Source of the DNA: Macrobrachium rosenbergii
Lineage: Eukaryota > Arthropoda > Malacostraca > Decapoda > Palaemonidae
Assembly: GCF_040412425.1 (NCBI RefSeq)
Contig: NC_089753.1
Coordinates: 40,431,413 to 40,495,412 of the forward strand
DNA length: 64,000 nt
Direction of reading: 5' to 3'
Shown here: positions 62,423 to 64,000 of the stretch, one piece after another
Numbering within the stretch: the stretch's first letter is position 1
Layout: the number at the start of each line of letters is the position of its first letter
Made by a program: the position numbers and the translations under genes
The notes under the pieces: model-generated
The model's database searches: none
Told to the model about the DNA's origin: nothing
Seen by the model: the letters and a program-made list of their open reading frames with translations, nothing else

Positions 62423-62736
62423 ATAGAATGGAATATACAATTTAGGTCAAAGGACAAGCGCTGGGACCTATAAGGCCATTCAGCGCTGAAAGGGAGATGG
62501 AGAGTCAAAAGGTTTCAAATGTGTAACAGGAGGAAAACCTCGCAGTCGCACTATGAAAGGAGAGGGTGGAGTGTAAGATGGAAGAAAGGGAATGTGAACG
62601 GAGGTACAGTAAAAAGGAATGGAAAGGGGTTACAGTTAGCGGCCGAAGGGATGCGGCAAAGAACCTTAAGTAATGTCTACAGTGTACAGCGTAAGGCGCA
62701 CTGACGGCACTAACCCCTCCCCACCCCCCTTGTATG
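62423..62736 (+). mobile_element. SINE family A, full length with imperfect target duplication
   Basis: Left flank gagaaattattaatggga (62405-62422), right flank gagaaatttataatgggga (from 62737). Body from gaatatacaatttaggtcaa to aacccctccccaccccc. Confidence 0.9.
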
Positions 62737-62987
62737 GAGAAATTTATAATGGGGACATTCAGAAATGTACAAAAATTAACACTCACTCATTTACACATGC
62801 AAACAGAGCACAAATTGCATATTTTGTGTGTGATCGTGTGTGTCAGTGTGTACTCCCGCTACACCTTCACAGACTAAAAACTACTGCTTCATTCAAAATA
62901 CACCCAGGAAATTATAGACAAATACTGTATGTCTGAATCACAAATATGACATGTCAAATCTAATGCACAAACCACACTAAATGCATG

Positions 62988-62990
<3 letters not shown>

Positions 62991-63048
<58 letters not shown>
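62991..63048. repeat. (TA)n microsatellite
   Basis: About 28 TA, directly left of the palindromic element. Confidence 0.96.
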
Positions 63049-63610
<562 letters not shown>

Positions 63611-63692
63611 CCCACATACATACATGCACATATACATACATATACACATACATGCATGCATACATACATACATACATACATACATACTTACA
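63611..63692. repeat. (TACA)n microsatellite
   Basis: TACA tetranucleotides with ATGC variants. The flanking attgtaatagccacaatgcc (63697) recurs inverted as ggcattgtggctattacaat (63893), so 63697-63913 is a candidate terminal-inverted-repeat element. Confidence 0.85.
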
Positions 63693-64000
63693 TGTGTAAT
63701 TGTAATAGCCACAATGCCCGCTTTACTTCTCGTGGTCAGGTCGGCAACGTGAGCTCGTTCTTGATAGTCTGGATGCGGGTTTGAATCCTGCTACCGGACA
63801 TCAGAATTACTTCATGTTTCTTGCATTCGGATCTACGGCTTTGTAGTGACGAGCGTATCCAAAAAGCGTCAAGAATTGCAGTAGACAAAAGGGCATTGTG
63901 GCTATTACAATTATAAACGTATCTGGTAAACAGTGACTAGCAGAGTCCATACATAAATATATATATACATACATACACACATACACACATATATAAAACT

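Overview
The window is animal nuclear DNA, almost certainly from a decapod crustacean (shrimp-like). The reasons are an intron-containing cuticle-protein gene with a divergent Rebers-Riddiford chitin-binding domain, very dense TA, GA/CT, CA and TAA microsatellites, and many tRNA-derived SINEs, foldback elements and small inverted-repeat transposons. Species cannot be fixed from the sequence alone. No bacterial gene, CRISPR array, rRNA or functional tRNA gene was seen.

Region 1 (1-4700): 3' end of a SINE, an AT-rich tract, microsatellites, and a foldback plus two 272-bp tandem units carrying tRNA-like promoter boxes. The first exon of the gene downstream is not visible here with any confidence.

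Region 2 (4708-15830): one + strand gene, the only convincing host gene. Four exons (4708-4782, 4900-8574, 10886-11062, 13127-15319), all joined in phase 0, encode at least 2039 residues: the end of a signal peptide; 12 copies of a conserved ~35-residue motif separated by Pro/Ala and Ser-rich linkers; a Ser/Gly minisatellite tract; a compact exon with a Cys-containing Rebers-Riddiford-like domain; then 7 more copies of the same motif. The inferred role is a secreted structural protein of the chitinous exoskeleton. Its introns hold their own minisatellites.

Region 3 (15830-64000): no convincing host exon. It is a mosaic of microsatellites, minisatellites (units of 22, 23, 33, 53, ~70 and ~122 bp), a 1.1-kb polypyrimidine tract, three tRNA-like SINE families, an eight-copy foldback family, MITEs with clear terminal inverted repeats, hAT-like elements, a broken Tc1/mariner transposase, a non-LTR retrotransposon C-terminal fragment, and a ~1-2 kb repeat that has been invaded repeatedly. 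Target-site duplications are readable at many insertions, so the order of insertion can be worked out in several places.
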